Positions 24,048 to 33,425 of a stretch of 64,000 bases of DNA are shown piece by piece (position 1 is the first letter of the stretch; every line of letters begins with the position of its first letter). The notes below the pieces were generated by a model. It did not search any database. It worked only from the letters and a program-made list of their open reading frames with translations, and had not been told where the DNA came from. Source of the stretch: Anaerolineales bacterium (GTDB lineage Bacteria > Chloroflexota > Anaerolineae > Anaerolineales > Villigracilaceae); contig JACMLM010000069.1 of NCBI GenBank assembly GCA_014379595.1, forward strand, positions 1 through 64,000, in the 5' to 3' direction. Made by a program: the position numbers and the translations under genes.

Positions 24048-26036
24048 TCAAATGACTCGATCATTGCCACCATCTAGTGGAACTTGAGCACCTGTAGTCT
24101 TAGCAAAGAACAGGCCGCACATTTCAGCGGCAAGCTCGGCTACGTCATGACTCGTCACTTCTACATGCAGCACATTATTAGTTTTATATTGCTCCACAGT
24201 TAAGCCATAATTAAGAGCACGTTTTTCCAAAACTTCTTCTGTCCAGATGCCGGTATCAAATACTGCATTCGGATGAAGAATGTTGACGCGAATCCCATCG
24301 ATCCCCCATTCTAATGCAGCTACACGTGCCAACTGTGTAAGGGCTGCCTTTGAAACAGAATATGCACCTACACCCGGTCCTGGAGCGGGTACATTCTTTG
24401 AACCGATCACAACCACTCGTCCGCCATGTGGAGCAAGCTTGAGCAGCGGATGAGCTATATTCATCAGAGCCATGTTTGCGTTAAGGTTGATCCGCATTAC
24501 TTTTGTCCACTCTTCTGTAGAGAGTTCCGCAATCGAACGACTCGGCGGGAAGATGCCTGCGTTGAGAATCAGCATATCCAACCCGCCAAAGCACTGAACC
24601 GATTCTTCCAATGCATCCCTTAACGCGGCTTCATCAGTCACATCACATTGGATGCCAAGAAAATCTTTTCGTTTATGCAGACTCGTGATCGTTGGATTAA
24701 GATCAAGCCCGATGACCGCTGCGCCGCGTGCAAGCAGAGATGCGACACAAGCCTTCCCAATCCCGGAAGCTGCTCCCGTTACGAGAGCGATCTCACCTGC
24801 AAACATTTTCGGCGTGCCCTGCCGTTTGAGCTTGGCTTGCTCCAGATCCCAATATTCCATTTCAAATAGATCAGACGCGGGCAAGGCTCGATATCCGCCA
24901 AGCATTTCTGCACGCGTGATGATCTCAATCGTATGGCGATAGATATCATTTGCAATGGCCGCATCACCTGCTGTAGGACCCAAAGTAATTAAACCTAAAT
25001 CTGAATCGAGGATCACCCGCGGAGCAGAGTCAAGCATCGTTAATGTTTGAGATGAATGTGGCGAGTGTTCATCAAAATATTTTTTATAGTCTTGTGAATA
25101 TTTTTCTACATGGCGCCCGAGCATCGGTATGCGCTTGGTGCGGATGACATGATCGGGCGTAGCTGGGCCTTGTTGACTGACAGTTTCAATATCAGCGCGG
25201 TGTACAAAGTTCATACTGTCTTCATCTGAATAAGTGGAAAGAATCACAGGAAAACCTGCAAGAATAGAAACTTCTTTTCGCAATTCGGCAAGTGTTTGCT
25301 TGCTTGATATTTTTTTATTTACTTGAGATGAGTTGGAAGTTGTTCGATCAATTTTCCAAGCTGACTTAGCCTGCAAATATGTTTCTGCCCTGCCCACCAA
25401 TTCGATCATGCGGTCATAGCTTTCCTTTGCAGTTTCACCAAAAGTGAAAATGCCGTGATTCATTAAGATCAAGCCAATGGTTTTAGGCGTTGCTTTTTCA
25501 AGAAAAAGCTCAGCTACTGCACGCACCAACTTAAAGCCTGGCATCACATATGGGACAATGATCATCTCATCGCTATTGAAAATTTCTTTTATACGTTCTT
25601 CACCATTCTTTGAATTTGTAATTGTCACGATCGCATCTGCATGGGTATGATCCACAAAAGTATGTGGAAGCAGACCATGCAAAATAGCCTCTACTGACGG
25701 AGCAGGCGCGGATGGATTCGTCATGCTGAGCTGCAACTCACGCGCCATGTCTGTATCAGATAGTTGCTCCAAAGTAGCAAGCTTTAGCAAATGATCCAGT
25801 CGACAAGGCGAGAAGCCTTGCGCTTCAATCGTCGCCAGATCCCAGCCGCTGCCTTTTACATATAAGATCATTTCATCATTTCCAAATATATCTTTTTCGA
25901 CTACTTTAACAGATGTATTCCCGCCGCCATGCAGCACAAGCGAAGAGTCTGCACCTTGTAGACGCGAGGTGTATACACGCTGCTCCAGTAAACTCGTAAA
26001 GCGAGCAGCATCTTTATCATTCCATTGATTTTGCAT
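24048..26036 (-). CDS. Bifunctional class II aldolase / short-chain dehydrogenase (RhaD-RhaE-like)
   Basis: 662 residues, a fusion. The N-terminal class II aldolase/adducin domain (about 10-370) has zinc-binding His in VDHTHADAIV near 152 and NHGIFTFG near 197. The C-terminal SDR domain (about 415-660) has the NAD site TGAASGIGKA near 423, Ser near 550 and YSVSKAAL near 565. Fusions of this kind split rhamnulose-1-phosphate and oxidise the lactaldehyde formed, or act on related sugars. No rhamnose kinase or isomerase gene is adjacent, so the exact sugar is inferred only. Length is as expected for the fusion. An orphan hairpin lies in its upstream region. Confidence 0.9.
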   Translation of the reverse strand: MQNQWNDKDAARFTSLLEQRVYTSRLQGADSSLVLHGGGNTSVKVVEKDIFGNDEMILYVKGSGWDLATIEAQGFSPCRLDHLLKLATLEQLSDTDMARELQLSMTNPSAPAPSVEAILHGLLPHTFVDHTHADAIVTITNSKNGEERIKEIFNSDEMIIVPYVMPGFKLVRAVAELFLEKATPKTIGLILMNHGIFTFGETAKESYDRMIELVGRAETYLQAKSAWKIDRTTSNSSQVNKKISSKQTLAELRKEVSILAGFPVILSTYSDEDSMNFVHRADIETVSQQGPATPDHVIRTKRIPMLGRHVEKYSQDYKKYFDEHSPHSSQTLTMLDSAPRVILDSDLGLITLGPTAGDAAIANDIYRHTIEIITRAEMLGGYRALPASDLFEMEYWDLEQAKLKRQGTPKMFAGEIALVTGAASGIGKACVASLLARGAAVIGLDLNPTITSLHKRKDFLGIQCDVTDEAALRDALEESVQCFGGLDMLILNAGIFPPSRSIAELSTEEWTKVMRINLNANMALMNIAHPLLKLAPHGGRVVVIGSKNVPAPGPGVGAYSVSKAALTQLARVAALEWGIDGIRVNILHPNAVFDTGIWTEEVLEKRALNYGLTVEQYKTNNVLHVEVTSHDVAELAAEMCGLFFAKTTGAQVPLDGGNDRVI

Positions 26037-26091
26037 TGATTACTCCAGAATTAATTTGTTCAGGAATTATATTCGTTTCAGGCTTAAAAAC

Positions 26092-26118
26092 AACAAGCCG
26101 CAATCATCGCGGTTTGTT
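26092..26118 (-). terminator. Terminator-like hairpin in the aldolase gene's upstream region
   Basis: Arms AACAAGCCGC and GCGGTTTGTT (one wobble), followed in the minus direction by a T-run (GTTTTT). It lies 55 nt upstream of the aldolase start, between divergent genes, so no upstream gene needs ending here. It may be an attenuator in the aldolase leader or end a small RNA. Confidence 0.6.
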
Positions 26119-26202
26119 CTCTACTTTACACACCGCATGAGAAGTCACCAAAGTTATATCCCCAATTTCTATTCTATAAAAAATACGATATGATTATTCA
26201 CA

Positions 26203-27132
26203 ATGGAAGACCTTCAGATTGCCTATTATCTCATTGTAATTATGGTCGGGTTTGCCGCACTGGTGGTAGCAGGCTTTCGGGCATTTAAGACTCGAGATGC
26301 GGATTTGAAAAACTTCTGCATCTTGTACGCTTCTTTTACGTTTGTTCTTATCCTGTCTGTTTTGAGAAAATATTTATCAATCAATGTAGAAAACTACTCT
26401 CTACAAGCGTGGTATGTCATCCTGGGTATTTCTCAAGTAGCGAATTGTATTGTTATTATCGCACTCATCAACTTTTTATGGAATGCAACTCAAATCCGTT
26501 ACCAAAAAATTCTCAACTTTATATTTCTGCTTGCTATGCTGATTTGTATCGTTTTAATTTTCTCACCGATTGGTGCCACACTTGATGTTGAACAAAAAAT
26601 TATCCGCCTGGGGTTTGGTTTCAAAATAAGTTCGATTTTGTATTTCGCTTCATTTACTTTTGCCATCATCGTTGCAGCGATCTATCTAAAACAGATTTGG
26701 AAAACAGAGCGAAGAAATTTCATACTTGGTTTGCTACTCTTTGCCTCTTTTGGTTATTTAGAAAGCCTGTTTAGTTTTCCAAATAGTTTACGCACGACTT
26801 CGGTGGCATTTGGTCAAGATTTGGAATTTTTATATAGTTCGATTCCCTACGCACTTTATGGTCTTTTTCTGATGTATTATTTTCTCCATTTTTCGCTTCC
26901 GACTCAGCTGGAGCATGGTCAGCTTTCTGAGAGTTTTATCTCCACTTATAAAATCACCGAGCGCGAACGTGAGATTATTTTGATGGTAATTCAAGGAAAG
27001 AGCAATGCTGATATTGCCGGTGAACTGGTCATCTCGTTGGCAACTGTCAAAACCCATTTGCACAACATTTACCAAAAAGTTGGCGTGGATAGCCGTTATG
27101 ACCTGCTTGCCCGGGTGAGGTCAAGCCAATAG
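26203..27132 (+). CDS. Membrane-bound LuxR-type transcriptional regulator
   Basis: 309 residues. Seven predicted membrane helices (about 8-220) form the N-terminal sensor. A LuxR/FixJ helix-turn-helix follows (about 245-305), with KITEREREIILMVIQGKSNA followed by DIAGELVISLATVKTHLHNI. This layout (7TM plus LuxR HTH) is known from several phyla as a one-component membrane regulator. The signal and targets are unknown. The divergent aldolase gene and the following DUF2306 gene are candidate targets by position. Confidence 0.88.
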   Translation: MEDLQIAYYLIVIMVGFAALVVAGFRAFKTRDADLKNFCILYASFTFVLILSVLRKYLSINVENYSLQAWYVILGISQVANCIVIIALINFLWNATQIRYQKILNFIFLLAMLICIVLIFSPIGATLDVEQKIIRLGFGFKISSILYFASFTFAIIVAAIYLKQIWKTERRNFILGLLLFASFGYLESLFSFPNSLRTTSVAFGQDLEFLYSSIPYALYGLFLMYYFLHFSLPTQLEHGQLSESFISTYKITEREREIILMVIQGKSNADIAGELVISLATVKTHLHNIYQKVGVDSRYDLLARVRSSQ

Positions 27133-27273
27133 TTTTAGAATCAGGCTCAAATTAAGACTGAAGCGGGGAATCTCAATCCAAAGTTGTAGGAAAATTTCAT
27201 CAATCTACATCCAAAGATCGATTCACATACTCTGATAAATGAGAGATTATCGCTGCCATAAGGAGAAAGCGAT

Positions 27274-27951
27274 ATGAAATCTCAAACTATCAAATCAAAT
27301 TCCAGTTTCTTGCAGAGACTGGGCTGGGGTGTGATGACTTTTCTGGCTGTGATGTTGTTCCTACTGGCTGGTCGTTATCTGACATTAGACCCAGAAGTAT
27401 TTTTCCCTGAGCAAAAGCTGGTCTACATGGCGCATTCCACAATGCTTTGGCTTCATATAGTAGGAGTGATGGTTGCAATCATCATTGGACCTTTTCAGTT
27501 TTTGGATGGGATGAGAAAAGGACGCTTGCTTAAATTCCATCGGTGGCTTGGGCGTAGCTATCTCATTGCAATTTTGGTCGGCGGGATTGGTGGCTTATAT
27601 ATGGCACCGCTTGCTTATGGAGGTTTGACTGCTCAATTTGGCTTTACCGCATTGGCAATTGTGTGGCTTTTCAGCGCGTTCAAGGCATACAAACACATTC
27701 GCAACAAGCAGATTGAACTTCATCGCGAATGGATGACTCGCAACTATGCCTTAACGTTTGCTGGTGTAATGCTGCGTTTGTGGCTGCCCACTTTTGGTGC
27801 AATCGGAATGGATTTTTTGATTGGCTACATTATTGTCGCATGGTTATGCTGGATTCCCAACTTGATTGTTGCAGAATGGATCATACGCGGACGCAGGCAA
27901 AAGCAACAAGGTCTTGATATGAGCCGCGTAGATAACCCCCAAATTGCATAA
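27274..27951 (+). CDS. DUF2306-type membrane protein
   Basis: 225 residues with four to six membrane helices. The pattern MLWLHIVGVMVAIIIGPFQF, then a histidine-bearing loop KFHRWLGRSYLI, and IELHREWMTRNYALTFAGVM near residue 155, fits DUF2306, an integral membrane family whose conserved His and Arg residues suggest haem or cofactor contact, unproven. AAGGAGAAAG precedes the ATG. It follows the LuxR-type regulator by 141 nt. Confidence 0.8.
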   Translation: MKSQTIKSNSSFLQRLGWGVMTFLAVMLFLLAGRYLTLDPEVFFPEQKLVYMAHSTMLWLHIVGVMVAIIIGPFQFLDGMRKGRLLKFHRWLGRSYLIAILVGGIGGLYMAPLAYGGLTAQFGFTALAIVWLFSAFKAYKHIRNKQIELHREWMTRNYALTFAGVMLRLWLPTFGAIGMDFLIGYIIVAWLCWIPNLIVAEWIIRGRRQKQQGLDMSRVDNPQIA

Positions 27952-27958
27952 GCTGTTT

Positions 27959-27993
27959 TATAACAAGCTGAGTTATAAACTCAGCTTGTTATA
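27959..27993. terminator. Terminator between convergent genes
   Basis: Perfect 15-bp arms TATAACAAGCTGAGT (27959-27973) and ACTCAGCTTGTTATA (27979-27993), loop of five, just after the DUF2306 stop and facing the minus-strand small-protein gene. No long T-run follows. Confidence 0.7.
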
Positions 27994-28016
27994 GATTCTT
28001 GATTTTGCTTCCCAAA

Positions 28017-28181
28017 TTAAAATACTTTCAATATCCCAACCAACCAACGGAGCAGAAGTGTACAAAGAATAATTAATCCCATACAACCACCATAATTAAT
28101 ATACAGTTTTATTGATTCATCTGCTGTTAATAACCAACGAGATAAAAAACTTTTATCCTTTTCGGGTATTTTCTTGTCCAT
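28017..28181 (-). CDS. Small single-pass membrane protein downstream of alditol oxidase
   Basis: 54 residues: MDKKIPEKDKSFLSRWLLTA, then a hydrophobic segment (about 34-50, MGLIILCTLLLRWLVGI). It starts 2 nt after the alditol oxidase stop, with AGGTTGAG in the end of that gene as a possible ribosome site, so it is read from the same transcript. Coding support is the tight junction and the clean charged-N-terminus/helix layout. No family recognised. Confidence 0.6.
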   Translation of the reverse strand: MDKKIPEKDKSFLSRWLLTADESIKLYINYGGCMGLIILCTLLLRWLVGILKVF

Positions 28182-28183
28182 TC

Positions 28184-29452
28184 TCAACCTATTCCGAAGA
28201 TGTTCAAATCCAGAAACGCGTTACGGAATTTACCTTGCGGGTCATACTGTGTAAGCAGTTCACGAAAATCTTTCAGCTTCTTATATCGTGATTCCAACAA
28301 CTTCGGTGATACAGTAAACAGCTTTCCCCAATGCGGGCGCGCATCAAAGGGCGCAAGTGCTTCTTCAATTTTTGGGAGCAATTTCATCACAGCAGGCTGA
28401 TCCATCTTCCACGTAAAATGGAGCGCGACACGATCCTCTTTATAACAAGGACTCATCCAAAAGTTATCGGCGGCAATCGTGCGCACCTCTGAAATCATAA
28501 TCAGCGGAGTGATATTTTCACGCATCTCATTGATCGCAAGGATCGCCTGATACGCGTGTTCGCGTGCGACAAAATACTCCGTTTGTAATTCCTCGCCACT
28601 GCTGGGCGTGTGATCCATGCGGAAATGTGGCAGGCGTTCATGCCACGCTCCAGCGATCCCCATTTGCTCGGTGCAATTTTCAGATGAAAGTTTTCCGATC
28701 GGATGCATGCGCCTCGTAGCAGGACTCGCGCCTAAGAAATTCGATTCAGCTTCAAGCTTTTTCCCATCTACAATGCGACACTTCATCCATACCTGATTAA
28801 TTGATTCTGTTTCCCAATCTGTAAACAAGCTGACGGAGTATCCGCTTGACGTGATCTCATCAAAATGATTCTCCAGCACAGACAAAGGCAGGTTCTCGTA
28901 AATATCCTGCTGCACATCATACGTCGGTTGAATATCAAGCGTAAGTTTAGTAACGACTCCGAATCCACCCAAGCCAACGATCATTCCATAAAATAACTCG
29001 CCATCTTTTTCACGAGATACAACCATCACTTCACCATCCGCAGTGACAAGTTCCATTGCGGATACAGTTGTAGCCAGATTTCCATTTTTATCTCCCGAAC
29101 CATGCGTGGCTGTGGCACATGCACCCGCAACAGAAATATGCGGCAAGGACGCAAGGTTGTGCAACGCATAACCTTCCCCATGCAAATATTGACTCAACTC
29201 CCCATAACGGATGCCGCCCTCAACGGTCACGGTGAGGCGTTCCTTATCCAAGGCAATAACGCGGTCAAAATGTTGAAGGGAAATAATGTCCTGGGTACAG
29301 TCAGCAATTCCGTTGAAAGAATGACGCGAGCCGAGAGTCCGAATCTTTTCGCCGCGTCGAACCAGTTCCCGCACTTCATCCAATGTTTTCGGGTAATGAA
29401 TCCTTGCGGCTTTATATTCGTAATTGCCTGCCCAATTCATTTGTTTTGTCAT
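28184..29452 (-). CDS. FAD-linked alditol/sugar-lactone oxidase (AldO-like)
   Basis: 422 residues, VAO/PCMH flavoprotein fold. The FAD-binding N-domain has LGSRHSFNGIADC near residue 42; the histidine here is the position of covalent flavin attachment in AldO-type enzymes. GACATATHGSGDKNGNLAT is near 110 and GGFGVVTKL near 163. The start (NWAGNYEYKA) and the C-terminal PHWGKLFT resemble xylitol/alditol oxidases, which oxidise a sugar alcohol with O2 to aldose and H2O2. D-arabinono-lactone oxidase is the close alternative. A 54-residue membrane protein follows in the same transcript. Confidence 0.88.
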   Translation of the reverse strand: MTKQMNWAGNYEYKAARIHYPKTLDEVRELVRRGEKIRTLGSRHSFNGIADCTQDIISLQHFDRVIALDKERLTVTVEGGIRYGELSQYLHGEGYALHNLASLPHISVAGACATATHGSGDKNGNLATTVSAMELVTADGEVMVVSREKDGELFYGMIVGLGGFGVVTKLTLDIQPTYDVQQDIYENLPLSVLENHFDEITSSGYSVSLFTDWETESINQVWMKCRIVDGKKLEAESNFLGASPATRRMHPIGKLSSENCTEQMGIAGAWHERLPHFRMDHTPSSGEELQTEYFVAREHAYQAILAINEMRENITPLIMISEVRTIAADNFWMSPCYKEDRVALHFTWKMDQPAVMKLLPKIEEALAPFDARPHWGKLFTVSPKLLESRYKKLKDFRELLTQYDPQGKFRNAFLDLNIFGIG

Positions 29453-29492
29453 TGTCTGTCCTTTTGAAATTATTATGAAGAGGTTTACAAAA

Positions 29493-29521
29493 AACAGGCA
29501 GCGTAATGAGCGCTACCTGTT
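29493..29521 (-). terminator. Terminator of the MazF-type toxin operon
   Basis: Arms AACAGGCAGCG (29493-29503) and CGCTACCTGTT (29511-29521), one wobble, followed in the minus direction by a run of six T's. It lies 66 nt beyond the toxin stop. Confidence 0.8.
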
Positions 29522-29586
29522 CACTAACTACCTATTTTATGTTTTTTCTCAATTCAACTTTCCCTGCCGCCATTGCTAATTTCACT

Positions 29587-29922
29587 TCATCCCTGACGCA
29601 AGATCTCAATAATTGCTTGCCGAATTTCAGCCAGTTTTTCTGGCTTCAAAGTTCCCTCAATGCCAACGATTAAACTTTCGTTTGCTGTAAAGAGTTTTGA
29701 TGGACGTGCGTAACTTTGCAGGCGCAGCATCCCAGATTTGAAGTCTGTCAACTCAATTACGATGGCTTGGGCATCTCCGTATGGATTGCTTGTGATCTGG
29801 CAAAGTATCCAGTCACTCTTATTAGCGCGAGCGAGCACAACAGCAGGGCGAATTTTATTGTCGGATAGATCAGAAAATGGAAAAGGGAGAATTACGACGT
29901 CGCCCGCTGAAGGTATGACCAT
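29587..29922 (-). CDS. MazF/PemK-type toxin
   Basis: 111 residues, the full plasmid-maintenance-toxin fold: GDVVILPFPFSDLSDNKIRPAVVLA at the N-terminus, WILCQITSNPYGD near 40, and SYARPSKLFTANESLI near 70. MazF-type enzymes cut single-stranded RNA and are held by an antitoxin. The gene overlaps the end of the upstream antitoxin-like gene by 31 nt, so the two are co-expressed. Key Arg and Ser/Thr positions appear present. Confidence 0.87.
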   Translation of the reverse strand: MVIPSAGDVVILPFPFSDLSDNKIRPAVVLARANKSDWILCQITSNPYGDAQAIVIELTDFKSGMLRLQSYARPSKLFTANESLIVGIEGTLKPEKLAEIRQAIIEILRQG

Positions 29923-30110
29923 GCTTCATCCTCCTCAGGTCGTTGCCAATCTTCTGAAAGGGCAGATTCGCTGAGCAACGCTGTCTCAGAAACCGCAGGT
30001 ATTGCTTCATCGAGAATAATCAGTAATGCTCGACGACCACTAGGAATCGAAACAGGTTGAACAAGTCTGATATTTCCTGATTCATCTATCAAAGCCTCAA
30101 GTGTAAGCAT
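29892..30110 (-). CDS. Probable antitoxin for the MazF-type toxin
   Basis: 72 residues. The N-terminus (MLTLEALIDESGNIRLVQPV and the following SIPSGRRALLIILDE) resembles the swapped-hairpin start of some antitoxin or AbrB-like proteins. An acidic tail, SEDWQRPEEDEAWSYLQRATS, is typical of the toxin-neutralising part of such antitoxins. It overlaps the toxin start by 31 nt. The family is not recognised with certainty; the assignment rests mainly on position. Confidence 0.75.
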   Translation of the reverse strand: MLTLEALIDESGNIRLVQPVSIPSGRRALLIILDEAIPAVSETALLSESALSEDWQRPEEDEAWSYLQRATS

Positions 30111-30213
30111 ATCTTTTTACCTCGCAATCTTAATTATGCCTATTATTTTATCCTGAATTCCGAAAATCTACCTGATAGCTATCTCAGAATTAGGTAGTTG
30201 TCTCCCTCCAAAA

Positions 30214-30240
30214 AACAGACCGTTTATTACACGGTCTGTT
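30214..30240 (-). terminator. Terminator of the succinate dehydrogenase operon
   Basis: Perfect 10-bp arms AACAGACCGT (30214-30223) and ACGGTCTGTT (30231-30240), followed in the minus direction by a T-run. It lies 24 nt beyond the sdhB stop. Confidence 0.85.
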
Positions 30241-30264
30241 CTCTACTCTCTATTCTCCTCCTCG

Positions 30265-30972
30265 TTAATCCAACTTGCCCGTGATCATGGCCATCTTCAC
30301 TTCACCAATGGCCTTCGTGATCTTAATATCACGCGGGCAAGCTTCCGTGCAGTTATAAGCCGTGTGACAGCGTGCCGTACCATCTGTCTCGCTAAGAATG
30401 TGCAAGCGTTGAGATGCGCCTTCATCACGGCTATCGAAGATGAAACGATGCGCGGCCACAATTGCAGCAGGCCCATAATATTCATCACTTGCCCAATACG
30501 ATGGACAGGCTGTTGTGCAAGCCGCACACATGATGCATTTCGTTGATTCATCGAAACGGGCGCGTTGTTCAGGAGATTGCAGCCGTTCCTTGCCATCGGC
30601 AGGCAGCGGCGAATCATTGATCATATAGGGAAGCATCTTTTTGTAGTTGTCAAAGAATGGTTCCATGTCCACGATCAAATCTTTGGCAACCTTCAAGCCA
30701 AGCAATGGCTCAACTGTAATATTCGCGCCCACATCGCGCACCAAAGTTTTGCACGCCAAATGATTGCGCCCGTTGATGCGCATCGCATCTGAACCGCACA
30801 CGCCATGTGCACACGAACGGCGAAATGCCAGCGAGCCATCAGTTTTGCCCTTCACCAATTCAAGCACATCCAACACGCGGTCATTCTCGTCACCTTCCAC
30901 TACATATGTTTCGTAATGTCCGCGTTCATCTTTCTCAGGATCGTAACGGAAAATTTTAATTGTGATTTCCAT
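30265..30972 (-). CDS. sdhB: Succinate dehydrogenase iron-sulfur subunit
   Basis: 235 residues from the preferred ATG at 30972, which has GGAG 9 nt upstream; an in-frame upstream start at 31029 would run through a repeat element. The N-terminal ferredoxin domain has the 2Fe-2S cysteines in RRSCAHGVCGSDAM and HLAC. The C-terminal domain has CIMCAACTTACP (4Fe-4S) and CHTAYNCTEACP (3Fe-4S region). It passes electrons from the flavoprotein to the quinone site in the membrane. Last gene of the sdhC-sdhD-sdhA-sdhB operon. Confidence 0.95.
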   Translation of the reverse strand: MEITIKIFRYDPEKDERGHYETYVVEGDENDRVLDVLELVKGKTDGSLAFRRSCAHGVCGSDAMRINGRNHLACKTLVRDVGANITVEPLLGLKVAKDLIVDMEPFFDNYKKMLPYMINDSPLPADGKERLQSPEQRARFDESTKCIMCAACTTACPSYWASDEYYGPAAIVAAHRFIFDSRDEGASQRLHILSETDGTARCHTAYNCTEACPRDIKITKAIGEVKMAMITGKLD

Positions 30973-30989
30973 AAATTTATCTCCTCGAT

Positions 30990-31085
30990 ATGTCGTTGCG
31001 AGAGCGCTCTTGTTCTTCGCTCGAAGCAATCTCCTGATAATTGGGAGATTGCTTCGTCGGGGAGAGCACCCTCCTCCAACGACAT
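30990..31085. repeat. Palindromic repeat element in the sdhA-sdhB gap
   Basis: Outer arms ATGTCGTTG (30990-30998) and CAACGACAT (31077-31085). Inner arms CGAAGCAATCTCC (31022-31034) and GGAGATTGCTTCG (31044-31056). The mosaic of a GTCGTTGCGAG-like outer part and GAAGCAATCTCC inner part is a familiar type of scattered intergenic repeat. It occupies almost the whole gap between sdhA and sdhB. Confidence 0.75.
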
Positions 31086-31095
31086 TATTTATAAA

Positions 31096-32889
31096 TTAAT
31101 AAACTCGCGCCTTTGGTTGATGTTTTGTAATTACCACTGGCTTGTAACCAATTTCCAACTTGTCATTCTTTTTCCATACCAAAGTATGCTTGAGCCAATT
31201 CTTATCATCACGGTCGGGGAAATCTTCGCGTGAATGTCCGCCGCGACTCTCTTTGCGATTCAATGCGCTCAATGCAACTACTTCCGCAATATCAAGTAAA
31301 TTACCCAGTTCCCATGCGTTCAGTAATTCCGTATTGAAAATTTTTCCTGTGTCGCTGACTGTTATATCTTTAAATTGTTTCTTCAATTGACGCACTTTTT
31401 CCAATGCAGATTGCATATCTTTTTCATTTCGATAAATGCCAACTTCACTGAACATAACTTTTTTCATTTCATTGGATAAATCGTACACGTTTGCTTTACC
31501 TGGCCCAGTTCGCAACGCTTCAAATTCGGACCGTGAAGCTGATTCAGCGTCCTCTGGCAGTTTTTCAAATTCGACAGTTTTTGAATACTCCGCCGCTTTA
31601 AGTCCGGCATGTTTGCCGAAGACAACAATATCCAGCAGTGAATTCGTGCCCAATCGATTCGCGCCATGTACTGAGACACATGCACATTCGCCCGCTGCGA
31701 ACAAACCAGGAAATGCAGTCCCTTTATCGTCAATGACTACTTCGCCAAATTTATTTGTAGGGATACCGCCCATTGCATAATGTGCCGTCGGTTGGATCGG
31801 CATCATTTGAGTCACAGGATCAACTCCCAGATACACGCGACAGAAATCCACAATGTCAGGAATCTTTAGCAGAACCGTGTCACCAGTTATCAGTACGGGT
31901 GAACCGTCCGGGTTGGTACGTCCATCCAATGCAGCAAATTTATTAACCGTTTCAGGGCGAATATCCAAATAAACAAAATTCTTGCCGCCTATGCCGCGGC
32001 CTTCTTTAATTTCGGTATAAACTGCGCGTGAAACCACATCGCGTGAAGCGAGGTCTTTGACAGTGGGCGCGTACTTGGGCATAAAACGCTCACCCTTGTC
32101 GTTGATCAAGACTGCACCTTCGCCGCGCGCGCCTTCGGTAATGAGAATGCCGAGTTTATAAATACCTGTTGGATGAAATTGAAAAAATTCCATATCTTCG
32201 AGCGGAATGCCATGACGAAAAAGAATCGCGGGGCCGTCACCTGTGTAGGCATACGCATTGGATGTGACTTCGAAAATGCGGCCATATCCGCCTGTGGCAA
32301 AGATGACGGCTTTTGCATGGATGGTATGCAGCTCCCCTGTTGAAAGTTGAACCGCTACTACGCCCGCAGCTTTTCCATTAACGATGATGAAATCAAGTAC
32401 TTGATATTCATCAAAGAAATTAACTTTGTTTTTCAAACATTGTTGATACAACGTTTGCAGGATCATATGACCTGTGCGGTCTGCGGCGTGCGCGGCCCTT
32501 CTGACAGGCTTGCCAGTTTCATTGTTGGTGTGCCCGCCAAACGGTCGCTGTGAGATGCGGCCCTCGGGCGTACGGTCAAATGGAAGCCCCATATGTTCAA
32601 GCTCAAGCACCGCATCAATCGCTTCATTGGTCATGAATTCAATGGCATCCTGATCGCCAAGATAATCTGACCCTTTGACCGTGTCATACATATGCCATTC
32701 AGGTTTATCTTCTTCGTAGTTACCTAATGCGGCAGAGATGCCACCCTGAGCCGCGCCTGTATGTGAGCGCGTGGGATACATCTTGCTAATGACTGCAGTC
32801 TTCGCCGTCTTGGATGCGTACAGCCCCGCCATGAGACCCGCGCCGCCGCCACCAACTACGACGACATCAAATTGATGAACATTTGCCAT
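31096..32889 (-). CDS. sdhA: Succinate dehydrogenase flavoprotein subunit
   Basis: 597 residues. The FAD-binding [14 protein letters not shown] is near residue 12, and the covalent FAD histidine lies in SHTGAAQGG near residue 42. Substrate-site residues are seen in [10 protein letters not shown] near 240 and [13 protein letters not shown] near 395. The C-terminal domain ends with [10 protein letters not shown]. It oxidises succinate to fumarate. SdhA, SdhB and the two membrane subunits together form complex II of the respiratory chain. Confidence 0.97.
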   Translation of the reverse strand: MANVHQFDVVVVGGGGAGLMAGLYASKTAKTAVISKMYPTRSHTGAAQGGISAALGNYEEDKPEWHMYDTVKGSDYLGDQDAIEFMTNEAIDAVLELEHMGLPFDRTPEGRISQRPFGGHTNNETGKPVRRAAHAADRTGHMILQTLYQQCLKNKVNFFDEYQVLDFIIVNGKAAGVVAVQLSTGELHTIHAKAVIFATGGYGRIFEVTSNAYAYTGDGPAILFRHGIPLEDMEFFQFHPTGIYKLGILITEGARGEGAVLINDKGERFMPKYAPTVKDLASRDVVSRAVYTEIKEGRGIGGKNFVYLDIRPETVNKFAALDGRTNPDGSPVLITGDTVLLKIPDIVDFCRVYLGVDPVTQMMPIQPTAHYAMGGIPTNKFGEVVIDDKGTAFPGLFAAGECACVSVHGANRLGTNSLLDIVVFGKHAGLKAAEYSKTVEFEKLPEDAESASRSEFEALRTGPGKANVYDLSNEMKKVMFSEVGIYRNEKDMQSALEKVRQLKKQFKDITVSDTGKIFNTELLNAWELGNLLDIAEVVALSALNRKESRGGHSREDFPDRDDKNWLKHTLVWKKNDKLEIGYKPVVITKHQPKARVY

Positions 32890-32913
32890 TAATTACTCCT
32901 GAGAATATCTTTA

Positions 32914-32984
32914 ACCACGAAGGGTCACAAAGGAGCACAAAGGTTTTAAGTTTTTCCTTTGTGACCCTTTGTTTCCTTTGTGGT
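32914..32984. repeat. Palindromic repeat element in the sdhD-sdhA gap
   Basis: Core arms GGGTCACAAAGG (32922-32933) and CCTTTGTGACCC (32956-32967) are exact; outer ACCAC/GTGGT pairs extend it to 32914-32984. The ACAAAGG unit recurs four to five times, the style of a dispersed intergenic repeat. The sequence would fold into a long hairpin between two cistrons of one operon. Confidence 0.75.
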
Positions 32985-32990
32985 AAAAAA

Positions 32991-33425
32991 CTATGCTGTC
33001 CAAATGACATAAATGCCAATAGGTGCGATGATAAAAAAGCCGAGCAAACACAAGATTCGAATCCACTGGCGCTGCGACGGCTTGTCAAAGTAATCATCCA
33101 AAATAACAATAACACCATGCACACCATGAGCTATTGCAGTCAGTAAAAACCCACATGCAACCAATTTCCAAAACATAGTTGCATACGGAGAAAGGTCTGG
33201 CACATTGGTATATTCCACATGGCCAACGTTTGGCATCAATGCCCAACGTAATACTTCTACAAAACTCATATCGTTTTGAGCGCCCATCAATAATGCGCCA
33301 ACGATTCCTGTAAAGATGAAGCCATACATGGCCAGCGCGGTGAGACGTGTAAACAACCACATGAAAGTTTCAAAGCTCATGCCGCGCTTAGATAATGAAA
33401 GAGTCCTTGCTTTTGCTTCAGTCAT
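32991..33425 (-). CDS. sdhD: Succinate dehydrogenase membrane anchor subunit
   Basis: 144 residues with three membrane helices (about 24-46, 70-95, 108-135). His in the second helix region (FLLTAIAHGVHGVIVILDDYF) is in the place of a haem or quinone ligand. The ATG at 33425 overlaps the sdhC stop by one base; a TTG just upstream is also in frame. Named by position and topology, as anchor subunits diverge strongly. Confidence 0.85.
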   Translation of the reverse strand: MTEAKARTLSLSKRGMSFETFMWLFTRLTALAMYGFIFTGIVGALLMGAQNDMSFVEVLRWALMPNVGHVEYTNVPDLSPYATMFWKLVACGFLLTAIAHGVHGVIVILDDYFDKPSQRQWIRILCLLGFFIIAPIGIYVIWTA

